A stretch of DNA of 64,000 bases from an uncultured Acidobacteriaceae bacterium (GTDB lineage: Bacteria; Acidobacteriota; Terriglobia; Terriglobales; Acidobacteriaceae), in NCBI GenBank assembly GCA_937879855.1, contig CALFMO010000042.1:1-64000 (forward strand), in the 5' to 3' direction. How positions within the stretch are numbered: position 1 is the stretch's first letter; each line of letters begins with the position of its first letter. Position numbers and translations under genes: made by a program. Under the pieces are notes generated by a model. It was given only the letters and a program-made list of their open reading frames with translations. It was not told the origin of the DNA and ran no database searches. This document shows, piece by piece, positions 27,587 to 37,062 of the stretch.

Positions 27587-30523
27587 TTACTGCTTCTCGT
27601 GCCCCGCGCTCAACAGATTCACGTAGAGGCGCACTGCCCCAGGCACGCCCGCAGGGAGCTGCCGGAAAAACGCGTAGCCCGTGTAGATGTAAGTTCCTTT
27701 GCCATACTGCGCCCGGAGCAGGCCGCCCTTTTGCGCATCTTCTCCAGGATCGTGGCAAGAGAGCAGGGGCTTAAAGTGTTCGTCCCACTTGTCCATGAAG
27801 TACAGCCCGCGCTCCTGTACCCAGCCGTCGAAATCGCGCGCGGTAATCGTATTGGGATAATGAAAGACCGAATCCTCGGGCGCCAGAATTTCTACCGGGG
27901 CTTCCTCGACTGAAACCCGCGCCCGGCTAAGTTCCGCCGGGGAGGGAGTGAACTTGCCGTTGTTGAAATCCGCGGTGCCGGCGTTGTACTGCACGACCAG
28001 CGTGCCGCCTGCGGAAACGAAATCGAGCAGCTTCTTGTTATTGGCCGCGACATCTTTCTGCGTGTCGTAGGCGCGGATTCCCAATACGATGGTGCCGTAC
28101 TTGCTGAGATCCTCGTTGGCGAGTTTCTCCGCTGGAACGAGCGTGATGTCCATCCCAACCTGTTTCAGCACAGTCGGAATATCGTCGCCAGCGCCCATGA
28201 TGTAGCCAACCTTGAGATCGTGCGGAACCTGCACATCGACAATACTCACGCGCTGCCGCGCCGGCTGGTAGTAATAGAAGCTGCCCAGGTCCTCGCGCGT
28301 GACCAGGGTGTATCCCTCATTGTATTTCTGACCTTCGGATTCAAGCACGGCGTGCACGGTGGTTGGGCCTTCCCGCAAGCCAGTTGTAAAAATCTTGAAT
28401 TGAAAATCGTGCTTCTCTCCGCGCCTCTTGAAGTCCACTGAAAGCTGAGCCGGTTCCGAACGCCAGCCTGGCGGCAGTTCCAGCCGCAATACGCCGCCGA
28501 TGTTGCGCATGAGATTGCTGGTGACGCCCACCGTTACGGTGGAAGTTGATCCGTTGTGGGTCGAGATTACCTGCGCGCCGGGCTCGAGCACTACTGAAAA
28601 TGCAGGTACCACTGCCAACGGGCGCGCCTCGGTCTTTCCTGCCTCATCGACGAATGGAGTGACGACGGCCGCTCTAATTCCATTCTGCACTCCCGAATCT
28701 TCTCCGTTTGTGAACAGATATTCCACGCGTGCCCGCAACGCGGGAGGCGGGAAGGGAAGCGTCGCGTACTTCTCGTTGTCGATGTGATTGACGGCCTCAC
28801 GGTCAGGATCATCTCGATGCCAGTACGGCCGCGTGTACACCGCATTCTTCGGCGCTCGCAACGTGAAATCCGCGTGAACATCTTTGCCCGCATTGACAGT
28901 CAGCGGTTTCGTTTTTCCCTCGACCGTGGTCCACACCGAGGGTACCTCTAGCTTGATGTCTTTAATCCCCAGCGATTGTTTCGAACCGTTGTGGAGCGCC
29001 ACCGAGACCGTAAATTCTTGCCCGGGCGAAACTGTGGTGAGGGCGTCCGCTTCTTTCGGCGTGCTAATTTTGGGTTCGCCGTCATAAAATACGTTGGTGG
29101 TGAGCGTTACGGCGAGCGCCAGATTCAGCGCCGTTTCAGCTTGCTGTTGCTTCTCGGCGATTCGAGTGAGCAGATCGACTTTAGAGGCTGAGCTGAGAGC
29201 GGATTCTTCGATTTCCTTTTGTACCTTCCTTAGATCGACCACAAGTCCCATCAGGAAAGTTGATGCCGCATACGAATCCCTGCTGTGGGCGTATGCCTGA
29301 GTAACTTCATTGCCAACCTCGGTCAGTTTCTGTCGCAACCTTGGGACTTTTTTTTCTTCCGTCCCCGGTTCCGCCGCCAGACCAGGCCAAGTGGTGTCGA
29401 TTCCGTCGAAGAAACTTTTCTCATGCCCGTCCTTGCCTAACGTCGAAGGCAATACCGAATCCACAAGCCGGTAGAACGTGAACCGGTCTCCCGGATCTAC
29501 TGTCCAGTTCGCCGCTCCCTGCGACATCTGGTGGCGCAATCCTTGCACGGCAAACTGCACGTACGACATGCTGAGCTCCGGGCTGTGCTCGCCTGTGTTC
29601 AGCTTCAGAGTCCACTCCGCGTCCGGGCAAGTCATCGCGCCAAACCCGCAGACATTTCCGATATAGAGTTTCTTTGCCTGCCAAGGCTGCAGACCCTCGG
29701 CGATCTGTTCGGGAAAGCGCTTGGGATCGGCGGCCGCGCGGAACGCCTCGCGAGTGAGAATGCTCGAGGCCTGATGGTGCCCGTGCCCGTCCCGCGAGGT
29801 TCCGGAAAAGCGCGCGACCAGGACGTCGGGACGAAACGTTCGAATCACGCGCACCATGTCGACGAGCGCCGTATCGTGGCCGCCCCACTTCGCAAATGTT
29901 TCGTCGGCGCTCTTCGAGAATCCGAAGTCGGCGACGCGCGAAAATCGTTCCTGCACGCCATAATACTGATCCGATGCGAGCAATTCCTCTGCGCGCAGCA
30001 CACCCAGCACATCTGACAGATTGCTGCCAATTTTGTTCTGGCCGCCCTCGCCGCGATTCAGCGTCATGAGCAGCGTGCTCACGCCCCGGCCGCGCGCCTC
30101 CAGCGTCAGCATGCCGCCATCTTCGTCGTCGGGATGCGCCACTACCTGCATGAGGCGGGCAGTGGTGCCTAGGCGCAGAAGCTCCAGCCGCAGGCCGGCG
30201 GCACCCTCGTCCTGCGGGATTTCGGCGGGAACTCCTTGGTAGAGGATTCCCGGAGGATCGGCCAAGGCTTCGAGATTCGAGAACCGATGGTTCGCCGAGG
30301 CACTCGCAGGCGATTTCGCGACGGGGCGTGTGGGCTTGCTCGCGACGGGACTTTGCCCGGTTGCAAGCAGCGAAAAGATGGCGAGAAGATAAAAGGATTT
30401 CGCGGCCACAGAAAGAAGGCGATGAAAAATAGGGGAAGCGCGGCGCTCGGTGGGCCGCGGCAGGCTGACGGGTCCGAAATGTCTCACGCTACAAGGATGG
30501 GGCCTAGACCCACTCCGACGCAA
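27587..30523 (-). CDS. large exported PIG-L family deacetylase
   Basis: About 978 residues as read from a TTG at 30523. The metal-dependent PIG-L (LmbE-like) deacetylase domain is near the N-terminus, with AHPDDEDGG (130-138) and DGHGHHQASS as zinc-ligand motifs. The rest is beta-rich, with NEW3/CARDB-like repeats (about 500-760), then a flavodoxin/ThuA-like C-terminal region (LSKYGTIVLGIRAYD, SAGGTLVVQYN). A good signal peptide (AAKSFYLLAIFSLLATGQS) starts near residue 40, so a GTG at 30409 is probably the true start. It likely acts on N-acetylated sugars outside the cytoplasm; the substrate is unknown. Confidence 0.85.
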   Translation of the reverse strand: MRRSGSRPHPCSVRHFGPVSLPRPTERRASPIFHRLLSVAAKSFYLLAIFSLLATGQSPVASKPTRPVAKSPASASANHRFSNLEALADPPGILYQGVPAEIPQDEGAAGLRLELLRLGTTARLMQVVAHPDDEDGGMLTLEARGRGVSTLLMTLNRGEGGQNKIGSNLSDVLGVLRAEELLASDQYYGVQERFSRVADFGFSKSADETFAKWGGHDTALVDMVRVIRTFRPDVLVARFSGTSRDGHGHHQASSILTREAFRAAADPKRFPEQIAEGLQPWQAKKLYIGNVCGFGAMTCPDAEWTLKLNTGEHSPELSMSYVQFAVQGLRHQMSQGAANWTVDPGDRFTFYRLVDSVLPSTLGKDGHEKSFFDGIDTTWPGLAAEPGTEEKKVPRLRQKLTEVGNEVTQAYAHSRDSYAASTFLMGLVVDLRKVQKEIEESALSSASKVDLLTRIAEKQQQAETALNLALAVTLTTNVFYDGEPKISTPKEADALTTVSPGQEFTVSVALHNGSKQSLGIKDIKLEVPSVWTTVEGKTKPLTVNAGKDVHADFTLRAPKNAVYTRPYWHRDDPDREAVNHIDNEKYATLPFPPPALRARVEYLFTNGEDSGVQNGIRAAVVTPFVDEAGKTEARPLAVVPAFSVVLEPGAQVISTHNGSTSTVTVGVTSNLMRNIGGVLRLELPPGWRSEPAQLSVDFKRRGEKHDFQFKIFTTGLREGPTTVHAVLESEGQKYNEGYTLVTREDLGSFYYYQPARQRVSIVDVQVPHDLKVGYIMGAGDDIPTVLKQVGMDITLVPAEKLANEDLSKYGTIVLGIRAYDTQKDVAANNKKLLDFVSAGGTLVVQYNAGTADFNNGKFTPSPAELSRARVSVEEAPVEILAPEDSVFHYPNTITARDFDGWVQERGLYFMDKWDEHFKPLLSCHDPGEDAQKGGLLRAQYGKGTYIYTGYAFFRQLPAGVPGAVRLYVNLLSAGHEKQ

Positions 30524-30533
30524 ATTCTTTCAG

Positions 30534-30664
30534 GTAGCGCCGGGATTTTATTAAGTAGCGCCGGCACCTTGCCGGCTGTCGCGGGGCCGTCTCGCCCGCG
30601 CGGTGGGGGCGGGACGCCGCCACGACAGCCGCCGGGACGGCGGCGCTACAACGGCGGCGCTACG
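30534..30664. repeat. palindromic dispersed repeat, one full copy plus flanking ends
   Basis: The full copy (30555-30649) starts GTAGCGCCGGC and ends GCGGCGCTAC, and has internal complementary arms GGCTGTCG / CGACAGCC, so the ~95-bp unit can fold as one long hairpin. Partial ends lie at 30534 and 30651. Related half-copies lie at about 38300 and 40586. It encodes no protein and resembles a REP/MITE-like element mobilised in trans. Confidence 0.7.
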
Positions 30665-30667
30665 CTG

Positions 30668-31519
30668 CTATACGTCGCACAGATCTGCCGCTTTGCGGAG
30701 GGAAACCAGCGGGTCCCCTGTCGGCAGGAATTCATGGGCGACATAGCCGCGAAATCCCCCGTCGGCGATTGCCCGCATCACCCCGTCCCACTGGACCTCT
30801 TGCGTATCATCCAATTCGTGGCGCCCTGGGACTCCGCCAGTATGAAAATGTGCAATCCACTTCAGGTTCGCGCGGACTGTGGCGATTAAATCGCCTTCCA
30901 TAATCTGCATGTGGTAAATGTCGTAGAGCAACTTCACATTGGGCGAGTTCACCTCGCGCACCACGCGCACGCCCCACGCCGTGTGGTCGCACATGTAATC
31001 GGGATGATTCACCTTGCTATTGAGCAGTTCCAGGCAGATGGTCACGCCATGATCTTCTGCGATTTTTTTTACGCGGTTCAGGCCCGCGATGGTGTTGCGC
31101 GCACCTTCTTCATCCGACATACCGGCGCGGTTCCCCGAGAACGTGATCACGTTTGGGACGCCGGCCTTCTCGGCGCGAGGAATATTTTCGCGAAATCCCT
31201 GCTCGATCGCGGCATGGTTCTCGACGCGGTTGAGAGCTTTTCCGATCTCACCTCCTCCGCCGTATGCCATGGTGCAGATCAATCCGTAGCGTCGGGGAAT
31301 TTCGTAGTCGTCGGGCTTCAGCAGGTCGACTCCTTTTAGCCCGATTTTCGCGGCGTACTCGGCCAGTTGATCGATGGAGAGGTGAGGGTAGCACCACTGA
31401 CAGACGGACTGGTGAATGCGGCCCTTGCGTGGCGCTACGTCAATTGTCGATGCCAACGAAGGAAGCGCGATGGCGGCAACGGAAGATTGAAGCAACGCTC
31501 GGCGCGTAATGTTTCGCAT
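30668..31519 (-). CDS. Tat-exported TIM-barrel isomerase/epimerase (hydroxypyruvate isomerase-like)
   Basis: A 283-residue protein with a twin-arginine signal (MRNITRRALLQSSVAAIALP), then an AP-endonuclease-2/xylose-isomerase-like barrel. Metal-ligand positions are suggested by ICLELLNSKVNHPDY, VKLLYDIYHMQ and IAHFHTGGVPGRHE, and by the final YVAHEFLPTGD. That pattern matches hydroxypyruvate isomerase (Hyi)-like proteins acting on small sugars or hydroxy acids. The start at 31519 is chosen for the signal peptide; a longer frame to 31627 adds nonsense sequence derived from a repeat. Confidence 0.85.
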   Translation of the reverse strand: MRNITRRALLQSSVAAIALPSLASTIDVAPRKGRIHQSVCQWCYPHLSIDQLAEYAAKIGLKGVDLLKPDDYEIPRRYGLICTMAYGGGGEIGKALNRVENHAAIEQGFRENIPRAEKAGVPNVITFSGNRAGMSDEEGARNTIAGLNRVKKIAEDHGVTICLELLNSKVNHPDYMCDHTAWGVRVVREVNSPNVKLLYDIYHMQIMEGDLIATVRANLKWIAHFHTGGVPGRHELDDTQEVQWDGVMRAIADGGFRGYVAHEFLPTGDPLVSLRKAADLCDV

Positions 31520-31571
31520 GAAGAAAAGGTCCCTTTTTGATTTGTGATCGTATTGGGATGAAACTACGAGT

Positions 31572-31636
31572 CCCTCAGGGGCTAAAGCCCGCATCATTTG
31601 CCGTCCGAGCGGCACGGCTAAAGCCATGCCCTTCCC
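31572..31636. repeat. dispersed intergenic repeat of GGCTAAAGCC type
   Basis: CTCAGGGGCTAAAGCCC is followed, after about 24 bases, by a second GGCTAAAGCC-like core (CACGGCTAAAGCCATGCCC). I recall this repeat as common between genes in Acidobacteriota. It sits in the spacer upstream of the TIM-barrel gene. Confidence 0.5.
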
Positions 31637-31639
31637 ACT

Positions 31640-34030
31640 TTACTGCCGGCCTTCCTTCAGAACTGCCTGGCAATTTGCGGCAGCGGTTAGCACCACGTCG
31701 AAGGCGGTATCCTTGCGCAAGTCTTTAAGCATGGGATCGTCCAGCAAAGCCGCGTATGCACAATAGTTCTGCTGCACTGCGGCCTTTAGCAAGCGCAGTG
31801 CCGGCTCCTTCTGGCCGCAAGCCGCCATCAGGGCGCCCACGTGATACCACGACTCGGGGTCTAGCTCCAGCATGACCGACGCTTCGTTTTCGCGCACAAT
31901 CTTCGCAAAGTCTGCGGGACGCTGTGCCGCCGTGCAAGCCTCCATCAAATCGCGGTGATAGATGGGCGCCTTCGCCATATTCTTCGCGCTGGCTCGCGCC
32001 TCCGGGATGTTGCCTTCCGCCAGATATACGTAAGGAGTGACCCAGGCCGCCCACTCCGAACCCGCATCCAGATGCACGAAATCCATAGCGCGGTCGGTCT
32101 GGCCCATCTCCAGGAACGACCAAGCGCAGGAACGGAAGGCAAAATTGCCGGGATCGAGAGAACGTGCGGTGTTGCATTCCCGCGTCGACTGGTCGAGCAT
32201 GCCCGCGTAGCGCAGAACATAACTGAGAGCAAAGTGAGCGTCGGCGCTCTGCGGCCGGCGCCGCACCAGATCGGTCGCCGCGTCGTAAGCGCGCCCCAGT
32301 TCCCCGCGTTCGACCCGATTGGTGATCAGGTTGCTCGCGGCCATCACGCGGTTGGGATCGAGCGAAACCGCACGTTCGTAAGCAGCGTTCGAGCGCTGGA
32401 ATTTTTCTTCGCCTCCGCCGCCGAACAGGGAATCGAAATAATATCGTTGTCCCAACGCCTCCCAGGCTGGAGCATAAGTGGGATCAATGCCCACCGCCCA
32501 TTCCAGCATCTTGATCGCTTCTTTATTCGGAGCTGCATCATGCGGCACGGCGATGCTGCGCAGGTAAAAGTCATAAGCTTGCTGGTTCTTTGGGCGGGAG
32601 GCGGCCGATTCCACCGTGCCGGCGGCGCCACCGCCTAAAATCGGCAACAATCCATGCTGCACTTGCGAACTCAATTGCTGCTGCAATCCGATCAGGTCGT
32701 CCGCCTTAGCGGTGACCGTACTCTGCCACATCAGCCGGTCTGTGGGGACGTCGATTGCCTCCAGCGTCACCGTCAGTTCATCTCCCTGCTTGATGAAATG
32801 TCCCTGCAGCAGGCGCCCCACCCGGAGTTCTTGTCCCACTTTCTTTGGGTCCAAGTCGAGTGCCACATATCTGCGGGTGACCGACGAAGGCCGCACCTCC
32901 AGCGAGCGGGAGTAGGTCAAAACGCTGGTCAACTCATCAGCCAGAGCGAATCGCAGGTAGTCGACGTTGTAGTCGCCATTCAGGTTCTGCAATGGCAGCA
33001 CCGCAATCGCATTCTTCTGCTCGGCATTTGCGACCGCCCGGTGTTTCACCCACCATGCTCCCACGGCAGCGAGCACCGTCACCAGCAAAGCTGCGGTCGC
33101 GATCAATAAATAGGTTTGAAAGCGCGATGTCCGGCTGAAAGTTTTCGACGCCGCGCGCAGCATCGACGACTGATTGCCTGCCTTGAGGGTTCCCGACTCG
33201 GACTCGCGTTTCAGCTGCGCCAGGTCAGAGCGCATTTCCGCCGCGCTTTGGTAGCGGTGCGTGCGGTCCTTCTCCATCGCCTTGCCGATGATGCCCTGCA
33301 GTTCGATCGGAATCTTGGGGTTCAGATCATGCGGTGGCGTGGGTTTTTGATGCAGCACCGCATCGAGGGTGAGCAACGAGTTGTTTCCCGAGAACGGCTT
33401 TTTGCCGGTGGACATTTCATATAGAACCACACCGAAGGAAAACAGGTCGCTGCGCGCGTCTACGGTCTCGCTCCGCGCCTGCTCGGGCGACATGTAGACG
33501 GCCGTTCCGGGAATGATCCCGACCGCGGTGAGCGACTGGTCCTCTTCGGTGCCCGGATTGTGGACGAGCTTTGCCAGCCCGAAATCGAGAACCTTCACCG
33601 GACCGCCCGGGGTCAGAAAAATGTTGGCGGGCTTGATGTCGCGATGAACGATTCCCTTATTGTGCGATGCCACCAGCGCGTCCGCTACCTGCACGCCCAC
33701 GTCGAGAACTTCCTCGACCTTCATCGGCTGGCCGCCGATGTGCTGCTTCAGGCTCTCGCCCTCGAGCTTCTCCATCACGATGAAGGGATGCCCGTTGTTA
33801 TCTTCAATGCCGTGGATGGTGCAGATGTTGGGATGATTCAGTTGCGAGGCGGCCCGAGCTTCGCGGGTGAAACGCTCCAGCGATTTGGCGTCGCCTGCCA
33901 GATTCTCAGGAATAAACTTCAGCGCGACATGCCGCCCCAGCTTCAAGTCCTCAGCCTCGTAGACCACGCCCATACCCCCGCCTCCAAGTTTGCCAAGGAT
34001 GCGGTAATGAGATACCTGCTGGCCAATCAT
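31640..34030 (-). CDS. Ser/Thr protein kinase with TolB-like and TPR regions
   Basis: A 796-residue membrane kinase. The Hanks-type domain is at 8-275: glycine loop GKLGGGGMGVVYEA, ATP lysine 38, HRDIKPAN with catalytic Asp131, DFG at 149-151, activation segment ending in MSPEQAR. One transmembrane helix is at about 308-330. The extracytoplasmic part begins with a TolB/adenylate-cyclase-type segment (IAVLPLQNLNGD...) and continues with TPR-like helical repeats (about 490-780). This is the most common kinase architecture of Acidobacteriota. No dedicated partner is adjacent; it diverges from the Crp/Fnr gene. Confidence 0.92.
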   Translation of the reverse strand: MIGQQVSHYRILGKLGGGGMGVVYEAEDLKLGRHVALKFIPENLAGDAKSLERFTREARAASQLNHPNICTIHGIEDNNGHPFIVMEKLEGESLKQHIGGQPMKVEEVLDVGVQVADALVASHNKGIVHRDIKPANIFLTPGGPVKVLDFGLAKLVHNPGTEEDQSLTAVGIIPGTAVYMSPEQARSETVDARSDLFSFGVVLYEMSTGKKPFSGNNSLLTLDAVLHQKPTPPHDLNPKIPIELQGIIGKAMEKDRTHRYQSAAEMRSDLAQLKRESESGTLKAGNQSSMLRAASKTFSRTSRFQTYLLIATAALLVTVLAAVGAWWVKHRAVANAEQKNAIAVLPLQNLNGDYNVDYLRFALADELTSVLTYSRSLEVRPSSVTRRYVALDLDPKKVGQELRVGRLLQGHFIKQGDELTVTLEAIDVPTDRLMWQSTVTAKADDLIGLQQQLSSQVQHGLLPILGGGAAGTVESAASRPKNQQAYDFYLRSIAVPHDAAPNKEAIKMLEWAVGIDPTYAPAWEALGQRYYFDSLFGGGGEEKFQRSNAAYERAVSLDPNRVMAASNLITNRVERGELGRAYDAATDLVRRRPQSADAHFALSYVLRYAGMLDQSTRECNTARSLDPGNFAFRSCAWSFLEMGQTDRAMDFVHLDAGSEWAAWVTPYVYLAEGNIPEARASAKNMAKAPIYHRDLMEACTAAQRPADFAKIVRENEASVMLELDPESWYHVGALMAACGQKEPALRLLKAAVQQNYCAYAALLDDPMLKDLRKDTAFDVVLTAAANCQAVLKEGRQ

Positions 34031-34325
34031 GAATGCGTCGGACCCTGCCCGGCGGTAATGTTAGGCCCCCGGTCGAGTCCGGTCAACTCCCGAGAGGCTG
34101 TACGCGCGGCCTGAGGGTGTTCTCAGCGTCTCCCGGCATTCGACGTGTGGGGATAGTGGCGGTCGATTGCCACAGGCGCGCAGTGTTGCTGCTGACTGCG
34201 CCAGGATATATTCGCAACATGCACGCGCGTGAACCTTTATTCTCCTATTTTCCCTGTATCGCGGCCTCAAAAATTCTCAGGCTTTCCTGACAGGCGTACA
34301 GGATCATAGACACGTTTCTGCATAA

Positions 34326-35111
34326 ATGTTGGGGCTAAATCTTCCCACTGGATTTCATCCAAGGCATGTGCCCACAGATTCTGTAGCCAACAAGCGGAGA
34401 CGACGGACGGTGGCGGGCCACCCTGTGCGCAACGACATTCTGCTGCGCATTCCGATGGCAGAGTTCGATGCGCTCAAATCTCATCTGGAATTTGTACCAC
34501 TCCGCGCCGGTACAACCTTGGAGCAACAATACGCCCCGATTCATTACGTCTATTTCATAAATCGGGGTATCGTTTCCAAAATCGTCGAGATGGCGGATGG
34601 AAAGAGCGTGGAAGTTGGCGTTGCCGGACGCGAACATATGACTGGTCTGCAGCTGGCTGTCGGCCTGGAAAACCTGATGCATAGCCTGGTGGTACAAGTC
34701 CCAGGGGAAGGATTTCGGGTGGGAGCGACGACACTAAAGACGGCGCTGAAGGCACTTCCCGAACTCGCCGGAGTACTCAACCGGCGCCTGGGAATTCAAT
34801 CGGTGCAATTCGAACGCAACGCCGCCTGTAACCGCTTCCACGGACTAAAATAGCGGCTGGCACGATTTTTGTTGTTGACCTTTGACAGGATCGAGTCTGA
34901 GGTGTTTCACACCACCCACGATTTCCTTGCCATCATGGTCGGCTGCGACCGGCCCAGCGTGAGCATCGCGCTCGCGGACTTGGAGAACGGTGGAACGATC
35001 CAGCCGAAACGGGGATCAATCTCGCTGGTGAACCGGCGGAAACTTGAAGCGCAGTCCTGCGAATGCTACGCGGTTTTCCGGCAATTTAATGCCGAACTCG
35101 GCCTGAGATAA
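34326..35111 (+). pseudogene. Crp/Fnr-family regulator split by an in-frame TAG
   Basis: One reading frame of 261 sense codons with a single amber TAG at 34851-34853 (codon 176). Before it is the cyclic-nucleotide-binding-type sensor domain (LEQQYAPIHYVYFINRGIVS, VAGREHMTG). Directly after it the frame resumes RLARFLLLTFDR and a complete winged helix (THDFLAIMVGCDRPSVSIAL) with the C-terminal CECY motif of this subfamily. The TAG stands where relatives have Glu or Gln, so one GAG or CAG to TAG change explains it. As read, the product would be a sensor domain without DNA binding. Confidence 0.8.
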
Positions 35112-35197
35112 AACCAGCCCTCGGTAGGCGATCCAACAGACCTGCGGTCGATTTTATTGATAACGTTCAGGGGTAGCGTGTTCAGTTTAGGGACCCC

Positions 35198-35440
35198 ATG
35201 CTCATCGGTGTCAACGCCAGGGCCAGATATGTGGACGACATAGATAACCCGCTTATTCGAGACATTATCAATTTCCTAAATTCTGCCCAAGCTGATCCGG
35301 CTGCTAAGACTTGTCCCCACTGTGGCTTCGACCTGGAATATCGAAACTGGAAATTTATTTACCGGGAAGAAACCTGGACCATCCCCCTGCCGGTTTGCGC
35401 TCAGTGCTATTCCGGTTCGACAGGCCGAACGTTGGTGTGA
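35198..35440 (+). CDS. small zinc-ribbon-like protein
   Basis: Eighty residues with CPHCGFDLEYRNWKF and later CAQC, a CxxC...CxxC pair spaced for one zinc ribbon. The family was not identified. It lies 86 bases after the broken Crp/Fnr gene. Confidence 0.55.
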   Translation: MLIGVNARARYVDDIDNPLIRDIINFLNSAQADPAAKTCPHCGFDLEYRNWKFIYREETWTIPLPVCAQCYSGSTGRTLV

Positions 35441-35537
35441 GGCGGAACTGCGGGACAATACCCTCTTGGTTGTACAAGAGCACGCCTGAGCGCGAACAAA
35501 GAATTCAATGAAGTCGGCGAGGACTGTGAACTGAGTT

Positions 35538-35744
35538 ATGACGAGCCCGCGAATGCCTGTTATGCGCTGTCCTTATTGCATCGAAGGCGGAAATTTCAAG
35601 GCAATGATGGGTCGGGGCGGACTGGAGACCGCCTACGTTTGCGCGCGATGTGGGCATCTGGCGCAGCCCACGGATCCTTTCTTCAAATGCATGTGCAATA
35701 AGTGCGTGGCTACTGACCGCGAGCGCGAGAGCAGAAGACTTTGA
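35538..35744 (+). CDS. small double zinc-ribbon protein
   Basis: Sixty-eight residues with CPYC (10-13), CARCGH (35-40) and CMCNKC near the end, so six cysteines in three pairs on a basic background. It may bind zinc and nucleic acid or protein. It is co-directional with the preceding small zinc-ribbon gene. No known function. Confidence 0.55.
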   Translation: MTSPRMPVMRCPYCIEGGNFKAMMGRGGLETAYVCARCGHLAQPTDPFFKCMCNKCVATDRERESRRL

Positions 35745-35939
35745 ATGAAAGAAAGAAGGGGCCGCCCGGAGCGGATAATTCCGCTCCAATATGGAACAGA
35801 CGGGATCGGGTTCCCAAATTTGTCCTCACCTACGTCCTTCCGTGAGACAAGCGATACCCTCAACCGCTGGTCACGCAAATATAATTAGGGGTAGCGTAAA
35901 ACTGAGCGACGCACCAGTCGCGCAGAGGAGTATGAACCC

Positions 35940-36308
35940 ATGAACGCCGCTGCCAACACTCCCCATCCCTGGCCGACTCCCGACCTGCATGAGGCCATCC
36001 GCCGCCGCGCCGAGGAAATCTATGTCCGCAATGGCAAGATCCCAGGCCACGATCTAGACAACTGGGCGCAGGCCGAGCAAGAAATCCTGCGCGAACTGGC
36101 TGAATCCCCCACCCGCAAAGCCATCGTGGTCAAAGTGGGCGATGCCCAATATATCGGTCATTACGACCCCGATGCGTGCGAAGGTTACGTTCCCGGTGAA
36201 TTCGGCCCGGGCGCCGCTGTCCCGGTGCGTTTTCGCGGCGACAAGATGCTGGTGCTACGCCCCAACGGCAAGGTACTGGAGACCACAATCATTAAGAAGA
36301 TCGGCTAA
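35940..36308 (+). CDS. DUF2934-containing protein
   Basis: A 122-residue soluble protein. The N-terminal ~45 residues (LHEAIRRRAEEIYVRNG...DNWAQAEQEILREL) match the short helical DUF2934 motif that is frequent in acidobacteria and proteobacteria. The C-terminal half is beta-rich (AQYIGHYDPDACEGYVPGEF). Function unknown. A TATAAT hexamer lies about 60 bases upstream but without a clear -35. Confidence 0.7.
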   Translation: MNAAANTPHPWPTPDLHEAIRRRAEEIYVRNGKIPGHDLDNWAQAEQEILRELAESPTRKAIVVKVGDAQYIGHYDPDACEGYVPGEFGPGAAVPVRFRGDKMLVLRPNGKVLETTIIKKIG

Positions 36309-36386
36309 AGACTCTCCATAAAGTTTCATGTCGCAAAAGTTTCGTGTCGCAGCGTCCTTCCAGCGCAACTAAGTTGATATATTGCG

Positions 36387-37025
36387 ATGATGCTGAATCT
36401 GCTCGTTCAGGTCCACAGGCGCCAGCGCAGCGCGACTTTGACTTCGACGCTCATGCACCTGGGAGCGGCGGGATTATTCTTCCTTGCGATCCTCGACAGT
36501 TCTCCCATTCCAACCTTTGGAGGTCTTGATATTCTCACCGCGGTATTGGCGGCCAGTCGCCGCAATCCCTGGTACGAGTACGCCGCCACCGCGACCGCTG
36601 GGTCAATCGTCGGCGCCTATTTGACCTACCGCGTGGCACACAAAGCAGGATCGGCTTACCTGGAGAAAAAATTCAAAAAAGGCAAGGTTTCGACGTTTCT
36701 GAACCTCTTTAAAAAGTGGGGAACTGGAACTCTGGTCGCGTCCACGGCTATACCTTTCCCGACTCCGACCAGCATGTTTTTCGCGGCAGCAGGCGCCTCG
36801 GACTACCCGCTGCCCAAGTTTCTGAGCGTGGTCACCCTTTGCCGCGCGGCCCGTTATTTCGGGATCGCCTTCGTCGCCAGCCAGTATGGGCGTGGCTTCA
36901 TCCGAGTGCTGCGACATCCCAGCCAACATTGGGGTTGGCTCGTGCTTTCTTTGACCCTGATGATTGGGTTGGTTGTGGCCGGCATTCTGGTCAGCCGCCG
37001 GTTGACGACTGCTCCTGCTGACTGA
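36387..37025 (+). CDS. VTT-domain (DedA/YqaA-like) membrane protein
   Basis: A 212-residue inner-membrane protein. Hydrophobic segments flank the typical VTT pattern: LDSSPIPTFGGLDILTAVLA, then ATAGSIVGAYLTYRVAHKAG, and the proline-rich re-entrant STAIPFPTPTSMFFAAAG. DedA/VTT proteins move phospholipids or lipid carriers across the membrane. Two ATGs in a row start the frame. It is convergent with the ATP-grasp-like gene. Confidence 0.85.
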   Translation: MMLNLLVQVHRRQRSATLTSTLMHLGAAGLFFLAILDSSPIPTFGGLDILTAVLAASRRNPWYEYAATATAGSIVGAYLTYRVAHKAGSAYLEKKFKKGKVSTFLNLFKKWGTGTLVASTAIPFPTPTSMFFAAAGASDYPLPKFLSVVTLCRAARYFGIAFVASQYGRGFIRVLRHPSQHWGWLVLSLTLMIGLVVAGILVSRRLTTAPAD

Positions 37026-37062
37026 CCCGCTTCCTCGAGTGTGGTGCGACACAAGCTGGGTA

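Noticed and set aside
34851..34853. TAG in the Crp/Fnr gene read as pyrrolysine
   Set aside because: Relatives have Glu/Gln-type residues here, no methylamine or pyl genes are seen, and a single point mutation is simpler.
34858..34877. Sigma-54-like TGGCAC...TTGTT sequence
   Set aside because: It lies inside the Crp/Fnr coding frame and lacks the GC of the -12 element.
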